From contig NZ_CP073318.1 in the NCBI RefSeq assembly GCF_018263855.1, positions 6,820,001-6,884,000 of the forward strand: a DNA stretch of 64,000 nt, written 5' to 3'. This DNA is from Kutzneria sp. CA-103260 (lineage in GTDB: Bacteria > Actinomycetota > Actinomycetes > Mycobacteriales > Pseudonocardiaceae). The notes under the pieces are model-generated. The model was not told the DNA's origin and searched no databases. It saw only the letters and a list, made by a program, of their open reading frames with translations. Positions 30,201 to 37,789 of this stretch are shown here, piece by piece (position 1 is the first letter of the stretch; the number at the start of each line of letters is the position of its first letter). The position numbers were made by a program, and so were the translations under genes.

Positions 30201-31562
30201 GACCAGTCCTGCTCGTTCTGTCGCGGGTGCCTGACCTGTGACGATCAGGTACGACACGGCCCCCAGTCCGAATACATCCAGGTCAACAGGATCCGCGTAC
30301 TGCGTGTAGAACTCAGGCGCGAGGTAGACGTCGGCCGCGTCCGCGATGTGGTCGCCGCCGAGCGACGTGTTGCCCAGGGACGACACTCCTGTGGTGTCGA
30401 AGTCTCTTGCGGCGCTCTGCCAGTCGATGACACGCAGCACCGGCGACGAACCGTCGTCCTTGGCCGACACATACACGGACCGCGCTGCCAGGGCACGGTG
30501 GTACAGCGACCGACTGTGTGCGTACCGCATCGCTTCACCGAGCTGGCGCACCAGGTCCAGACGGACCTCAGGAGTCAGCTGGTCGCCGAAGACCGCCAGG
30601 TAGGAGTCCAGTCGCAGGTCCGAGACACGATGCCGGAAGAGGATCGCCGGACCACCCTGGTGTTCCCGGATCTCCACCGCCTGCGCGATTCCACGATGCG
30701 TGATGCCCTGCAACACCTGGTACTCGCGGCGGGCGGCACGCTCGACGGACTGCCTCCGTTCCTCCGTCGCCTGCAGCTCGGTGAGGTAGATCCGTACCCG
30801 GCCCTCCTCACGCACAATGCCGTTGCGTTCGGCGAGGCGGTCTTCCCAGGTGGGGCCGGCGTCGAGTGGGTCAGTCGCCAACTTCCAGTCGTCGCCGAAT
30901 CGCAGGTGCGCGGTCGAGGCCCGAATGCCGATCTTCTCGAGAAGTTTCGGCAGCACGTGCCGAGAGAACTCGGGCGTGACACGTTGTGACTCTCGCTGCG
31001 GCGGCTTGGCCAGCAGATCACGCCATATCCATGGCAGCCCGCTGCTGTCGTCGTCCCGCGCGAAAACTCGTGTGGCCTGGACGTCGTCTAGGTGCGACTC
31101 GAGTCCTGGTGCCGACAAGAAGACTGCCGGCTCGACCCGGGGGACTCGCTGGCTGATCTTCAGCTGTCGGGCAGCCCACTCCAGCCGGCCTTTCAGCTCT
31201 TTTGACTTGAGGTCGGTCAGGTGCAGTGGGTTGCGGAGCGTCCGCTCCCGAGTGCTGCCGTCGCGGTAGAAGCTCCAGGTGTCCCCGTTGTTGATGACGC
31301 GCCCCGGGTGGCCCTTCAACTCGACTAGGTAGAGCCCACCGGGCACGGCGATGAGCAGGTCGCACTCGTTGATCCGGCCGGAGGCTGCGGTGAAGGAGAA
31401 GGTGGCCCATGCGCGGTACGGCTCGGCGTGCGGCATGAGGCGCCGCACGTGGTCGAGGCCGTCTTGCTCCCATGGGTACTCCGAAGGCCGCTCCTGGAAC
31501 CAGCGCTTCAGGCGGGGTGGGGGACCGGGCTTCGGCGCTGCCGGTCGCTCCTCTGACGCCAC
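27183..31562 (-). CDS. pglW: BREX-2 serine/threonine kinase PglW
   Basis: A 1,459-residue protein. A NERD nuclease-related domain (about residues 40-120) carries INECDLLIAVPGGLYLVELKG. A first kinase-like domain follows with a degenerate catalytic loop (YHRALAARSVYV, near residue 350, Asp missing). A second, intact Hanks-type kinase has IRHRDLKPDNFGIL near residue 653 and LMLFDFSLHG as its DFG equivalent. The C-terminal third is helical with helix-turn-helix-like segments (QNQVAKQLGITQASVSRHQ). PglW is the first gene of the operon and signature kinase of BREX type 2. The GTG at 31562 follows GGGGAGAGA by five bases. Confidence 0.93.
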   Translation of the reverse strand: MASEERPAAPKPGPPPRLKRWFQERPSEYPWEQDGLDHVRRLMPHAEPYRAWATFSFTAASGRINECDLLIAVPGGLYLVELKGHPGRVINNGDTWSFYRDGSTRERTLRNPLHLTDLKSKELKGRLEWAARQLKISQRVPRVEPAVFLSAPGLESHLDDVQATRVFARDDDSSGLPWIWRDLLAKPPQRESQRVTPEFSRHVLPKLLEKIGIRASTAHLRFGDDWKLATDPLDAGPTWEDRLAERNGIVREEGRVRIYLTELQATEERRQSVERAARREYQVLQGITHRGIAQAVEIREHQGGPAILFRHRVSDLRLDSYLAVFGDQLTPEVRLDLVRQLGEAMRYAHSRSLYHRALAARSVYVSAKDDGSSPVLRVIDWQSAARDFDTTGVSSLGNTSLGGDHIADAADVYLAPEFYTQYADPVDLDVFGLGAVSYLIVTGQAPATERAGLVDRVTTEGGLHLYAVADSVSDALDSLIYRATRADVADRLASADAFLEALDLVEQDSPVPGPASGVDPLTAMPGQLVGGDWMVERVLGTGATARVLLVTRPKDDEDEDQVRDRRVLKVALDEAKADRLRAEAAALDLVGGGAVVRLLDGPRVLGDRTVLDLEYAGDLSLGARLRAEGRLTYHELERYGADLFTALDQLAREGIRHRDLKPDNFGILRRADRSKQLMLFDFSLHGVSERDVKAGTAGYIDPFLDTPRRPVFDDHAERYAAAVTLHEMASTGRPIWGDGITDPRTTTDQTPVIAVELFEPALSDGLKEFFLRAFHRDVNERFDTLAQMENAWRAVFTKADAAKPATTPATVSMDSDSVEETRDAHAAAAELSTSLEAAGLSPRAVSVAQSFGATTVAELLDVPLHQIAKARGAGAVIRKELNRRHKQWTAALRKPGAQPTKAVAKSAETAHDEAPVGLLTVDDMAERLAPRSSRKGSSKADVVRLLLGLAEVSEMPEWPTQNQVAKQLGITQASVSRHQQAAVKTWAAETWLDGVREELVETVTAAGRVMTVQELAVAVRARHGAADDSPQRVMAKALAVVRAAVEAETWAGLHPEQSLTAEDSGPRLAVLRRGSLVLVACESLLGTDDPSAPELAEYAVALGRCADQLVEQDPLPGRGVVLRELRAVASPDSLAPLADTRLVALAAAASKQAAGSPRLELYPRRLGLAKALRIAQAGAGVRRESGISADDLLSRVRARFPELEIAERLTHVQLEEALKAAGFPLEYDTEVKKFRPPTPESSRTASASNTSMSAHNRLVAHGLDPLAMIEGKLATKVERGGFLALTLRGKQLPGTAELIAHAYPVREVALNQVFLAELRNLVTERGQDWGRVLAVDARFSETGQMPRGLNSYVLTAWTRVIQRLTDPAATSGAVLFVHDAGLLGRYYEHGGHDALVTLQQAARRPTDVPHGMWLLCPAESPMETPQIDGRTVEVLDDSERVVVTSTFLDKLRGEPGSAA

Positions 31563-32370
31563 GTTCGTCTCTCCCCGAGGTTCTCTGCGCTACTGAGCCG
31601 TCGATGCTACTGCGTGGCAGCGCTGACGGCCCTGGCTATTCGGTTAGCTCGCCTGCCCGTCACCCAGTTGGCACACGAGCATCGCTCACCACGACTGTCG
31701 CGTTACTACCATCACTGACACCGGCTACCCGTAATACAATCCGCCTCTTGCAGTATCAGAGGGAGATCGCGACCGGTTCAATCTAAACACGAACAGACAA
31801 TTCACCCTATATCACACAAGACTTTCAACTTTCAGAGACGGACTACAGATCACAAGAATTACCTTCCGACGAGCATGCGAGCTCGATTCCATAATTGACC
31901 GCAGCGGCGTGACAACCGGTATCCCTCGGACGTCACTGATGCACAGTCGACGTTGCGGGCCCCACTGCCGCCACCCGGTCTGACCCCAAGGTCGGTGTGG
32001 GTGTCGCGAGAAGCACTACCGCCGCGTGATCGTGAACGCGATCGCCTGACATCGGCGTCGAGCGTGCCGTTGCGTGAGGCCGTCGGGCTCGTGTTGGGCG
32101 CGGAGGTGCTGGGCGGGCTGACCTTCGGTCGTTATGCAGTCGTTAATGCTTCGTCAGCGGGGCCATCCGCTAGCCAGGCGCGCACCGGGACGCGGGTGGC
32201 TACAGTAGTGCTCGAGCCGGCCGAGCTCGCCGCGCGCGATCTGACGGGATCACCTGAAGCTCGAGGAGTCGATCACCGACGCGCAGTACTCATGTCGGTC
32301 GTGGACGGCATCAGCGGGGCACAGTGAACGCAGGAACACGGGCCGATTCCCTGAAATAAGGGAGACCTGG
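31563..32370. other. Divergent intergenic region between pglW and the cyclase/NLR pair
   Basis: About 800 bp without a gene I can support. The section 31720-31890 is markedly AT-rich for this DNA and should contain promoters for pglW (leftward), but no single -35/-10 pair stood out. A 124-codon frame at 31953-32327 has a hydrophobic centre (VGLVLGAEVLGGLTFGRY) but no good ribosome site; it may be a gene remnant. A purine-rich AAGGGAG at 32358-32364 is the ribosome site of the next gene. Confidence 0.45.
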
Positions 32371-33420
32371 TTGCACATGTCGGTGAAACTCCCTTCAGCC
32401 CAACGCGATGAACGGAACCGAGCAATGTCCGGAACGCCCGATATGGCCTTGATGCCCGAACACCGCGCGCTTCTAGCGGTGGACGTGATCGGCTCAGGAA
32501 GCAGCCGACCCGAACACCTCGGCAGCATCCCCGCACTGGTCGGCGACCTGACCCAGGCAGCGCTGCGCGCTGTCGGTCTCAGTCGCGATACCGCCCATGA
32601 TGACCAGTTCACCGGGGACGGATTCCTACGCGCGTATCCGAGCAGGTTCCTGCCGACACTGATCGACATGGTCAGCGTGCTCGACGAGCTCCTGGGCGCA
32701 CACAACAAATCCGCGAAGCTCGAAATCCGCCTTCGGGTGGCCGCGCACCTGGGCCCACTGCCGGCCGACCGTGGCCTTTACCGCCCAAATATCGAAGTCA
32801 GCCGGCTGCTCGGCGCAGCCACGTTCAAGCAGGTCGTTTACCACTGCCGGAAACGCATCACCGCGGACGCCTTCACGACCGCCCTCATCCTCTCCAACAA
32901 CGCCTACAAGACTGTGTTCCAAGGGGACTACACGCGTGTGATCACCCGTAATGAGTTCGCGCCCTTGCTGATCACGAACAACGAGTTCAACGAACAGTCG
33001 TGGGTCCGCGTCGCCGGAGTCCATCCGACCCAGATCAGCAGCATCCCGCTCGCGGAACCGGCTCCGGCGTCACCGAAGGAATTCGCCCACACGCCGGACA
33101 ATCCGTCCGACGAGCGGTCGATCAGCAACAGCGTAACAGTCCACGGAAACCAGGTAATCGGAGATGGAAACACCATCAATACAGTCCAGGGGAACCAGGT
33201 CACCGAACACGGCAACGCCTTCTATACAGCTCCCAACCTCAACGTAAGCAATTACGTCGGCGGGAGGAACGCCGGAGTTCAGACCGGCACATTCAACGGA
33301 AACGTCAACCAAGGCGAGCAAGGCAAGTACGTCGTGGATGCCGACCATGCCGAAGGGGTGCAGATCGGTGATGGCAACACCCAACATGTCGACCTTCGGC
33401 GATCTTCTTCCGAATACTGA
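32371..33420 (+). CDS. Class III nucleotide cyclase-like protein with C-terminal RHIM-like motif
   Basis: A 349-residue protein. Residues about 30-210 resemble a class III cyclase homology domain: LLAVDVIGSG (Asp38) and FTGDGFLRAYPS (Asp83) sit 45 residues apart, as the two metal Asp residues do in cyclases, and EIRLRVAAHLGPL is followed by NIEVSRLLGA. The Arg of the transition-state motif is kept (Arg145), but the Asn position appears to be Ile141, so activity is uncertain. Residues 250-349 are Gly/Asn/Gln-rich with imperfect repeats (VHGNQVIGDGNTIN, VQGNQVTEHGN) and end with GVQIGDGNTQ. The same core opens the NLR encoded 15 nt downstream. I place the start at TTG 32371 (AAGGGAG six bases before); ATG 32377 is the alternative. 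Confidence 0.72.
   Translation: MHMSVKLPSAQRDERNRAMSGTPDMALMPEHRALLAVDVIGSGSSRPEHLGSIPALVGDLTQAALRAVGLSRDTAHDDQFTGDGFLRAYPSRFLPTLIDMVSVLDELLGAHNKSAKLEIRLRVAAHLGPLPADRGLYRPNIEVSRLLGAATFKQVVYHCRKRITADAFTTALILSNNAYKTVFQGDYTRVITRNEFAPLLITNNEFNEQSWVRVAGVHPTQISSIPLAEPAPASPKEFAHTPDNPSDERSISNSVTVHGNQVIGDGNTINTVQGNQVTEHGNAFYTAPNLNVSNYVGGRNAGVQTGTFNGNVNQGEQGKYVVDADHAEGVQIGDGNTQHVDLRRSSSEY
33355..33384 (+). other. RHIM-like amyloid signalling motif in the effector C-terminus
   Basis: Codons 329-338 encode GVQIGDGNTQ. The G-x-Q-x-G core matches the RHIM / fungal PP pattern and is identical at eight of ten positions, with two conservative changes, to the motif at the start of the adjacent NLR. Prion-like segments of this type transmit a signal from an oligomerised NLR to its effector by templated folding in fungi and, by published prediction, in bacteria. 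Confidence 0.65.
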
Positions 33421-33435
33421 CCACAGGCATTGACA

Positions 33436-36400
33436 ATGAGCACGGATCGGAAACCGGACAACCAGCCTGCGCTCGACCCGACGGCAGACGCAAGCAGGTC
33501 CTCCGTCGACGCCCGCCACGCCACGGGCGTACAGGTGGGCGAGGGCAACACACAGATTATCTACAGCTACGGCGCAGGAACGTGGACTGAGGGGGCTGTT
33601 CCGCGGCAGCTGGTCGATGTCCACGGGGCGGTCGAGTCTCCCTATCGTGGGCTGGCTGCGTTTGACGAGCGGGACGCGCCGTTCTTCTTCGGCCGCGAGA
33701 GCGCCGCCCACGACGTGTTGGAACGCATATCGGAGCGCTTGCAGGGGCCGGGTTTGCTGGTGGTGTCGGGCGTCTCCGGTGCGGGCAAGTCCTCGCTCAT
33801 ACGAGCAGGGGTACTACCACTGATCCGTGGAGCGGGGCTGGCATCGGCTGCGGAATCAGCATCTTGGCCCTGCCTGGTGTTTACCCCGGGGCGGGCGCCA
33901 TTAGACAAGCTGGCCGTGCACGTGGCGTCCGTCGCGGGAATAGACGCCGCAACGGTGCGTCAAGGCTTGGATGAGGACCCGACCCGGTTCGCGCTGACCG
34001 CGGCACAAGCCGCACTGGCCCGCCCGGGTCGCTCATCGACTGACCCGGACCTGCCCATCTCGGGGCAGCGGAGACTAATGCTGGTGGTCGACCAGTTCGA
34101 GCAACTGTTCACCCAATGCCCTGACGAGGATCAACGGCGGGCGTTCATCACCGCCCTGCACGCAGCGGCGACCACGGGACACGGGAGCGGTCAGACACCG
34201 GCGGCGCTGGTCGTCCTAGTGATGCGCCAAGATTTCGAGGGACCCTGTGGGGACTACCCGCAACTGCAAACCGCTATCCAACAACGCTACTTCGTGGCAC
34301 CGATGACGCCGCGACAGTTGCGGATGGCGATCAGCGAACCGGCGAAGAAAGCAGGGGCCTGCGTCGAGAACGACCTGATCGACCTGTTACTCAGCGAGAT
34401 CCAAACCCGACCATCCACGTCACCGTCCACCGAGGCCAATCCCGGCTACGCGGTCTCACCCGCTGGGGTGCTGCCGTTGCTGTCCCACACACTGGATAAA
34501 GCATGGCGTCACCGCACCGGCGAGCACGTCACGATCAGCGACTACGAGTGGACCGGTGGCATCGAAGGCGCCGTTGCCGACAGCGCGCAACGCGCCTATG
34601 ACCGCCTGACTCCGGACCAGCAATCTGCGGCCCGGCAGCTATTCACCAGGTTGACGACCATCAGCAGTGAAGGAGTAGACACCGCCGACCGCGCCTCCCG
34701 CAGCGAACTAATAGAAGGAAAAAGCGACGTCGAAGCGCGGGATATGGTCGCCGTGTTGGAGTCTTTCGCCGCCGAACGACTCCTAACCCTCGGCGACGAT
34801 ACTGTCGAGATCAGCCACGAGGTGCTGCTGACCGCCTGGCCGCTGCTCCGTGACTGGCTCGTCGACACCCACGGCGACCGCATCGTGCACACTCGACTGC
34901 GCGCCACCGCAACCGAATGGAAACGTGACGGTCGAGACCGCTCGTACCTCTACACCGGCAACCTGCTTGAAGCCGCGAACGAAGCAGCTGCACGGATTGC
35001 GGCCGATCCAGCTCGCCATGCACTGTTCAGTCAAACCGAGCAGGAATTCCTCCACGCCAGCCAGCGCATCCATCGGCGTCGTGTGCGCACGCGACAGGCG
35101 GCCATCGCGGCCCTTATCGTCTTCGTCATCGTTCTCGCCACGACCACGTTCCTGGTCCAACAAGCCAGACAGAGCGCCGACGACCAGCGTGACATCGCAG
35201 TTTCCGGACAGCTCGGCAGCGAAAGCGAAAACCCGAACAGAGACCCTATGGTCGCCAAAATAGATAGCCTTGCGGCATGGGGAATCAACCCATCCCCAGA
35301 ATCCCGCTACGCCATGCTGACTGCCATAGCACGCCCCGAATCCATGCCGCCGACCAACACTGACGGCTCTGTTGATGTTAATTCGGTGGCGTTCTCTCCG
35401 GATGGCAAGACCCTTGCCACCGCCACCAAAGCCGGCGGACAGTTGTGGGACGTGGCGACTGACAAGCAAGTCGCCACTCTCAACGCCAACACGGCCTTTG
35501 TTGATTCGGTGGCGTTCTCTCCAGACGGCAAGACCCTCGCCACCGGCACCGTCACCGGCTCCAACACCGGTGGCACGCAGTTGTGGGATGTAGCCAGCGG
35601 CAAGCAAGTCGCCACACTCAACGCCAACACCGGCTTTGTTAATTCGGTAGCGTTCTCTCCAGACGGCAAGACCCTCGCCACCAGCACCAACGGTCACAGC
35701 GACGCTAAAATCCCAACCGGTGTCACACACTTGTGGGAGGTAGCGACCGGTAGGCGAATAGCCAGTCTCAACACCAACGCCGACGCCATTGGTTCGGTTT
35801 CGTTCTCTCCGGATGGCAAGACCCTTGCCATCGGCACCCAAGCCGTCGGCACGCAGTTGTGGGATGTGGCGACTGACAACCAGGTCTCCACTCTCAACGC
35901 CAACACCGGCTTTGTTAAGTCGGTGGCATTCTCTCCAGACAGCAAGACCCTCGCCACCAGCACCAACGCCGGCAGTGGCACCGGTGCCACGCAGTTGTGG
36001 GATGTAGCCAGCGGCAAGCAAGTCGCCACACTCAACGCCAACACCGGCTTTGTTAATTCGGTAGCGTTCTCTCCAGACGGCGAGACCCTTGCCACTGGCA
36101 CCAACACCGGCACGCAGTTGTGGAACGTGGTAACTGATAACCAGATCTCCATCCTGAACGCCAACACCGGCTTTGTTAATTCGGTAGCGTTCTCTCCAGA
36201 CGGCAAGACCCTTGCCACCGGCACCCGCACCGGCACCGGCGCCGGCGGCACACAGTTGTGGGCTTTAGCGCCCCGCAAGCAAATGGCCACTCTCCACACC
36301 AAAGCCGGCTTTGTTGTCAATTCGGTGGCGTTCCCTCCGGACAACAAGACCCTCGCCGCCAGCGCCAACGCTCACAGTGGCACCGACAACAGCGTCGGTG

Positions 36401-37320
36401 CCACACAGTTGTGGGATGTGGCGACCGGAAAACAAATAACCCTTCTCGATGCTAACATCGGCTTTGCTCGTTCGGCGCCGTCCGATGCTAATTCAGTGGC
36501 GTTCTCACCGAATGGCAAGGCCCTGGCCGTCGGCGTCGCGACAGGCACGCAGTTGTGGGATATGACTACCAGAAAGCAAATAGCCGCGATTGATAATACT
36601 GTCGCCACTAGTACAGTGAAATACTCGCCGAATGGTAAGATTCTCGCCTCCGGCGCCGCAACAGGCACACAGTTGTGGGATGTTGCCAGCGGAAAGAAAG
36701 CCGCCACACTCAACACTGACACCGGCCTTCCACTTTCGGTGGCATTCTCGCCGGATAGCAAGACCCTTGCCATTGTAGACACAACTGGCACAAGGTTATG
36801 GAATGTGGCGACCGGAAAACAAATAGCCGCCCTTAACTCCGGCGCCGGCTATGCCAGTTCGGTGGCGTTCTCTCCGGATGGCAAGACCCTTGCCATCGGC
36901 ACCACGATCGGTGGCACACAGTTGTGGGACGTAGCGACCAGAGAGCAAATTGCCATTCTCAAAGCTAACACGGGCTCTGTCGCCTCGGTGGCATTCTCCC
37001 CCGACAGCAAGACTCTTGTTGCAGTCACCGACACCGGCGCAGAAATCGGCACTGGAAATGGAACACAGTTATGGGATGTGGCGACCAGAAAGCAAATAGC
37101 CATCCTTAACTCGGACGCCGGCTATGCTAGTTCGGTGGCGTTCTCTCCGGATGGCAAGGCACTCGCTATCGGCACCGACGCAGGCGTGCAGTTATGGGAT
37201 GTTCATTACCTGAATGATTACCTGCCGCAGTTGTGCGCCCAGGTGGGAGGATCCCTGCCGCCCGAGGTTTGGTCCCATTATGTGCCATCGGGCCCGACGT
37301 ACCGGAAGGTCTGCTTCTGA
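33436..37320 (+). CDS. nSTAND1 NTPase with RHIM-like N-terminus and 14 WD40 repeats (NLR-like)
   Basis: A 1,294-residue signalling ATPase. Residues 1-45 hold the motif GVQVGEGNTQ (31-40). The nSTAND1 module follows: SPYRGLAAFDERDAPFFFGR, Walker A SGVSGAGKSSLIRAGVLP (about 113-130) and Walker B LMLVVDQFEQLFTQC (about 214). Near residues 553-575 a hydrophobic run (AAIAALIVFVIVLATTTFLV) predicts one membrane helix. From about residue 645 there are 14 WD40 repeats of the type SVAFSPDGKTLATGT...TQLWDVATGKQ, enough for two seven-bladed propellers. The sensor would be the WD40 part, and nucleotide-driven assembly would expose the N-terminal motif to recruit the cyclase-like protein. The ATG at 33436 is used; TTG 33430 is alternative. 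Confidence 0.85.
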   Translation: MSTDRKPDNQPALDPTADASRSSVDARHATGVQVGEGNTQIIYSYGAGTWTEGAVPRQLVDVHGAVESPYRGLAAFDERDAPFFFGRESAAHDVLERISERLQGPGLLVVSGVSGAGKSSLIRAGVLPLIRGAGLASAAESASWPCLVFTPGRAPLDKLAVHVASVAGIDAATVRQGLDEDPTRFALTAAQAALARPGRSSTDPDLPISGQRRLMLVVDQFEQLFTQCPDEDQRRAFITALHAAATTGHGSGQTPAALVVLVMRQDFEGPCGDYPQLQTAIQQRYFVAPMTPRQLRMAISEPAKKAGACVENDLIDLLLSEIQTRPSTSPSTEANPGYAVSPAGVLPLLSHTLDKAWRHRTGEHVTISDYEWTGGIEGAVADSAQRAYDRLTPDQQSAARQLFTRLTTISSEGVDTADRASRSELIEGKSDVEARDMVAVLESFAAERLLTLGDDTVEISHEVLLTAWPLLRDWLVDTHGDRIVHTRLRATATEWKRDGRDRSYLYTGNLLEAANEAAARIAADPARHALFSQTEQEFLHASQRIHRRRVRTRQAAIAALIVFVIVLATTTFLVQQARQSADDQRDIAVSGQLGSESENPNRDPMVAKIDSLAAWGINPSPESRYAMLTAIARPESMPPTNTDGSVDVNSVAFSPDGKTLATATKAGGQLWDVATDKQVATLNANTAFVDSVAFSPDGKTLATGTVTGSNTGGTQLWDVASGKQVATLNANTGFVNSVAFSPDGKTLATSTNGHSDAKIPTGVTHLWEVATGRRIASLNTNADAIGSVSFSPDGKTLAIGTQAVGTQLWDVATDNQVSTLNANTGFVKSVAFSPDSKTLATSTNAGSGTGATQLWDVASGKQVATLNANTGFVNSVAFSPDGETLATGTNTGTQLWNVVTDNQISILNANTGFVNSVAFSPDGKTLATGTRTGTGAGGTQLWALAPRKQMATLHTKAGFVVNSVAFPPDNKTLAASANAHSGTDNSVGATQLWDVATGKQITLLDANIGFARSAPSDANSVAFSPNGKALAVGVATGTQLWDMTTRKQIAAIDNTVATSTVKYSPNGKILASGAATGTQLWDVASGKKAATLNTDTGLPLSVAFSPDSKTLAIVDTTGTRLWNVATGKQIAALNSGAGYASSVAFSPDGKTLAIGTTIGGTQLWDVATREQIAILKANTGSVASVAFSPDSKTLVAVTDTGAEIGTGNGTQLWDVATRKQIAILNSDAGYASSVAFSPDGKALAIGTDAGVQLWDVHYLNDYLPQLCAQVGGSLPPEVWSHYVPSGPTYRKVCF
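33526..33555 (+). other. RHIM-like amyloid signalling motif in the NLR N-terminus
   Basis: Codons 31-40 encode GVQVGEGNTQ, followed by a beta-prone IIYSYGAG. It is the partner copy of GVQIGDGNTQ in the preceding gene. The position (effector C-terminus, receptor N-terminus) is the arrangement described for amyloid-coupled NLR pairs. Confidence 0.65.
35371..37212 (+). repeat. Fourteen WD40-coding repeats with high internal DNA identity
   Basis: Repeats of about 123-165 bp encode the WD40 blades. Blocks such as AACGCCAACACCGGCTTTG and the following TTAATTCGGTAGCGTTCTC recur almost unchanged near 35.63, 36.04 and 36.17 kb, so several repeats were copied recently. Spacer loops vary in length and are Thr/Gly-rich. 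The region is less GC-rich than the NTPase-coding half. Confidence 0.8.
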
Positions 37321-37789
37321 CGTCCGTAGATAGCCAAGCCCGGTCCCGAGAACGACCTCCATCGCGCGCATCTCGCGTTCGGTCGCCTCGACCTGCCGTA
37401 GCGCGGGGTTGCATGACGGCCTGCCCGGTGCCGCCCTCGGCGTTGAGGCCGTCTCGATGATGGCGAGCAGGTCGGCGCGGCGGTCGCCACGGCTGCGCGT
37501 AAAGGACCTGAAGCCCAGCGGCGCGCAGGCTCGCACCTGTCGCCAGCTCGTGGATGGTCGGCCAGAAGTGCTCATCGACCCAGAGCCTTCCGGCCACCTT
37601 GGCCGTGTCCACCGACGGCAACAGGGCGAGCTGATCGTCGAACCACTCGCGCCACGGCTCGTACTCGTCGCCGGTGGCGATCGGGTACCAGAAGGCTCGG
37701 TCGACCGGACGAGTGCGCGAGTACTTGACGCGCATGGCTCCGACGAACTCGGGGCCGAAACGGCGGTCGCCGACCTCCACGTTGACCAT
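37166..37789 (-). pseudogene. Remnant of a hypothetical protein gene
   Basis: From the ATG at 37789 the frame reads MVNVEVGDRRFGPEFVGAMR, then FWYPIATGDEYEPWREWFDD and AKVAGRLWVDEHFWPTIHEL, a convincing protein sequence of about 105 residues. I recall this only as the start of an unassigned actinobacterial protein. After LQVLYAQPW the frame turns arginine-rich; a more protein-like continuation (RQVEATEREMRAMEVVLG) lies in another frame. The open frame then runs into the antisense of the NLR 3' end. The gene therefore appears truncated and shifted, probably by the same rearrangements that brought in the IS remnants beside it. Confidence 0.5.

Noticed and set aside
31953-32327. 124-codon frame between BREX and the NLR pair
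   Set aside because: No ribosome site, unusual composition, no recognised family; left as a possible remnant in the intergenic entry.
32371-33420. Pycsar antiphage cyclase
   Set aside because: The cyclase-like domain is similar in kind, but there is no Pycsar effector (membrane or TIR protein with a cyclic-nucleotide domain) beside it, and the amyloid tail and NLR neighbour point to a different arrangement.
34783-36021. 412-codon minus-strand frame opposite the NLR
   Set aside because: It mirrors the WD40-coding DNA, is repetitive for that reason, and has no family features or ribosome site.
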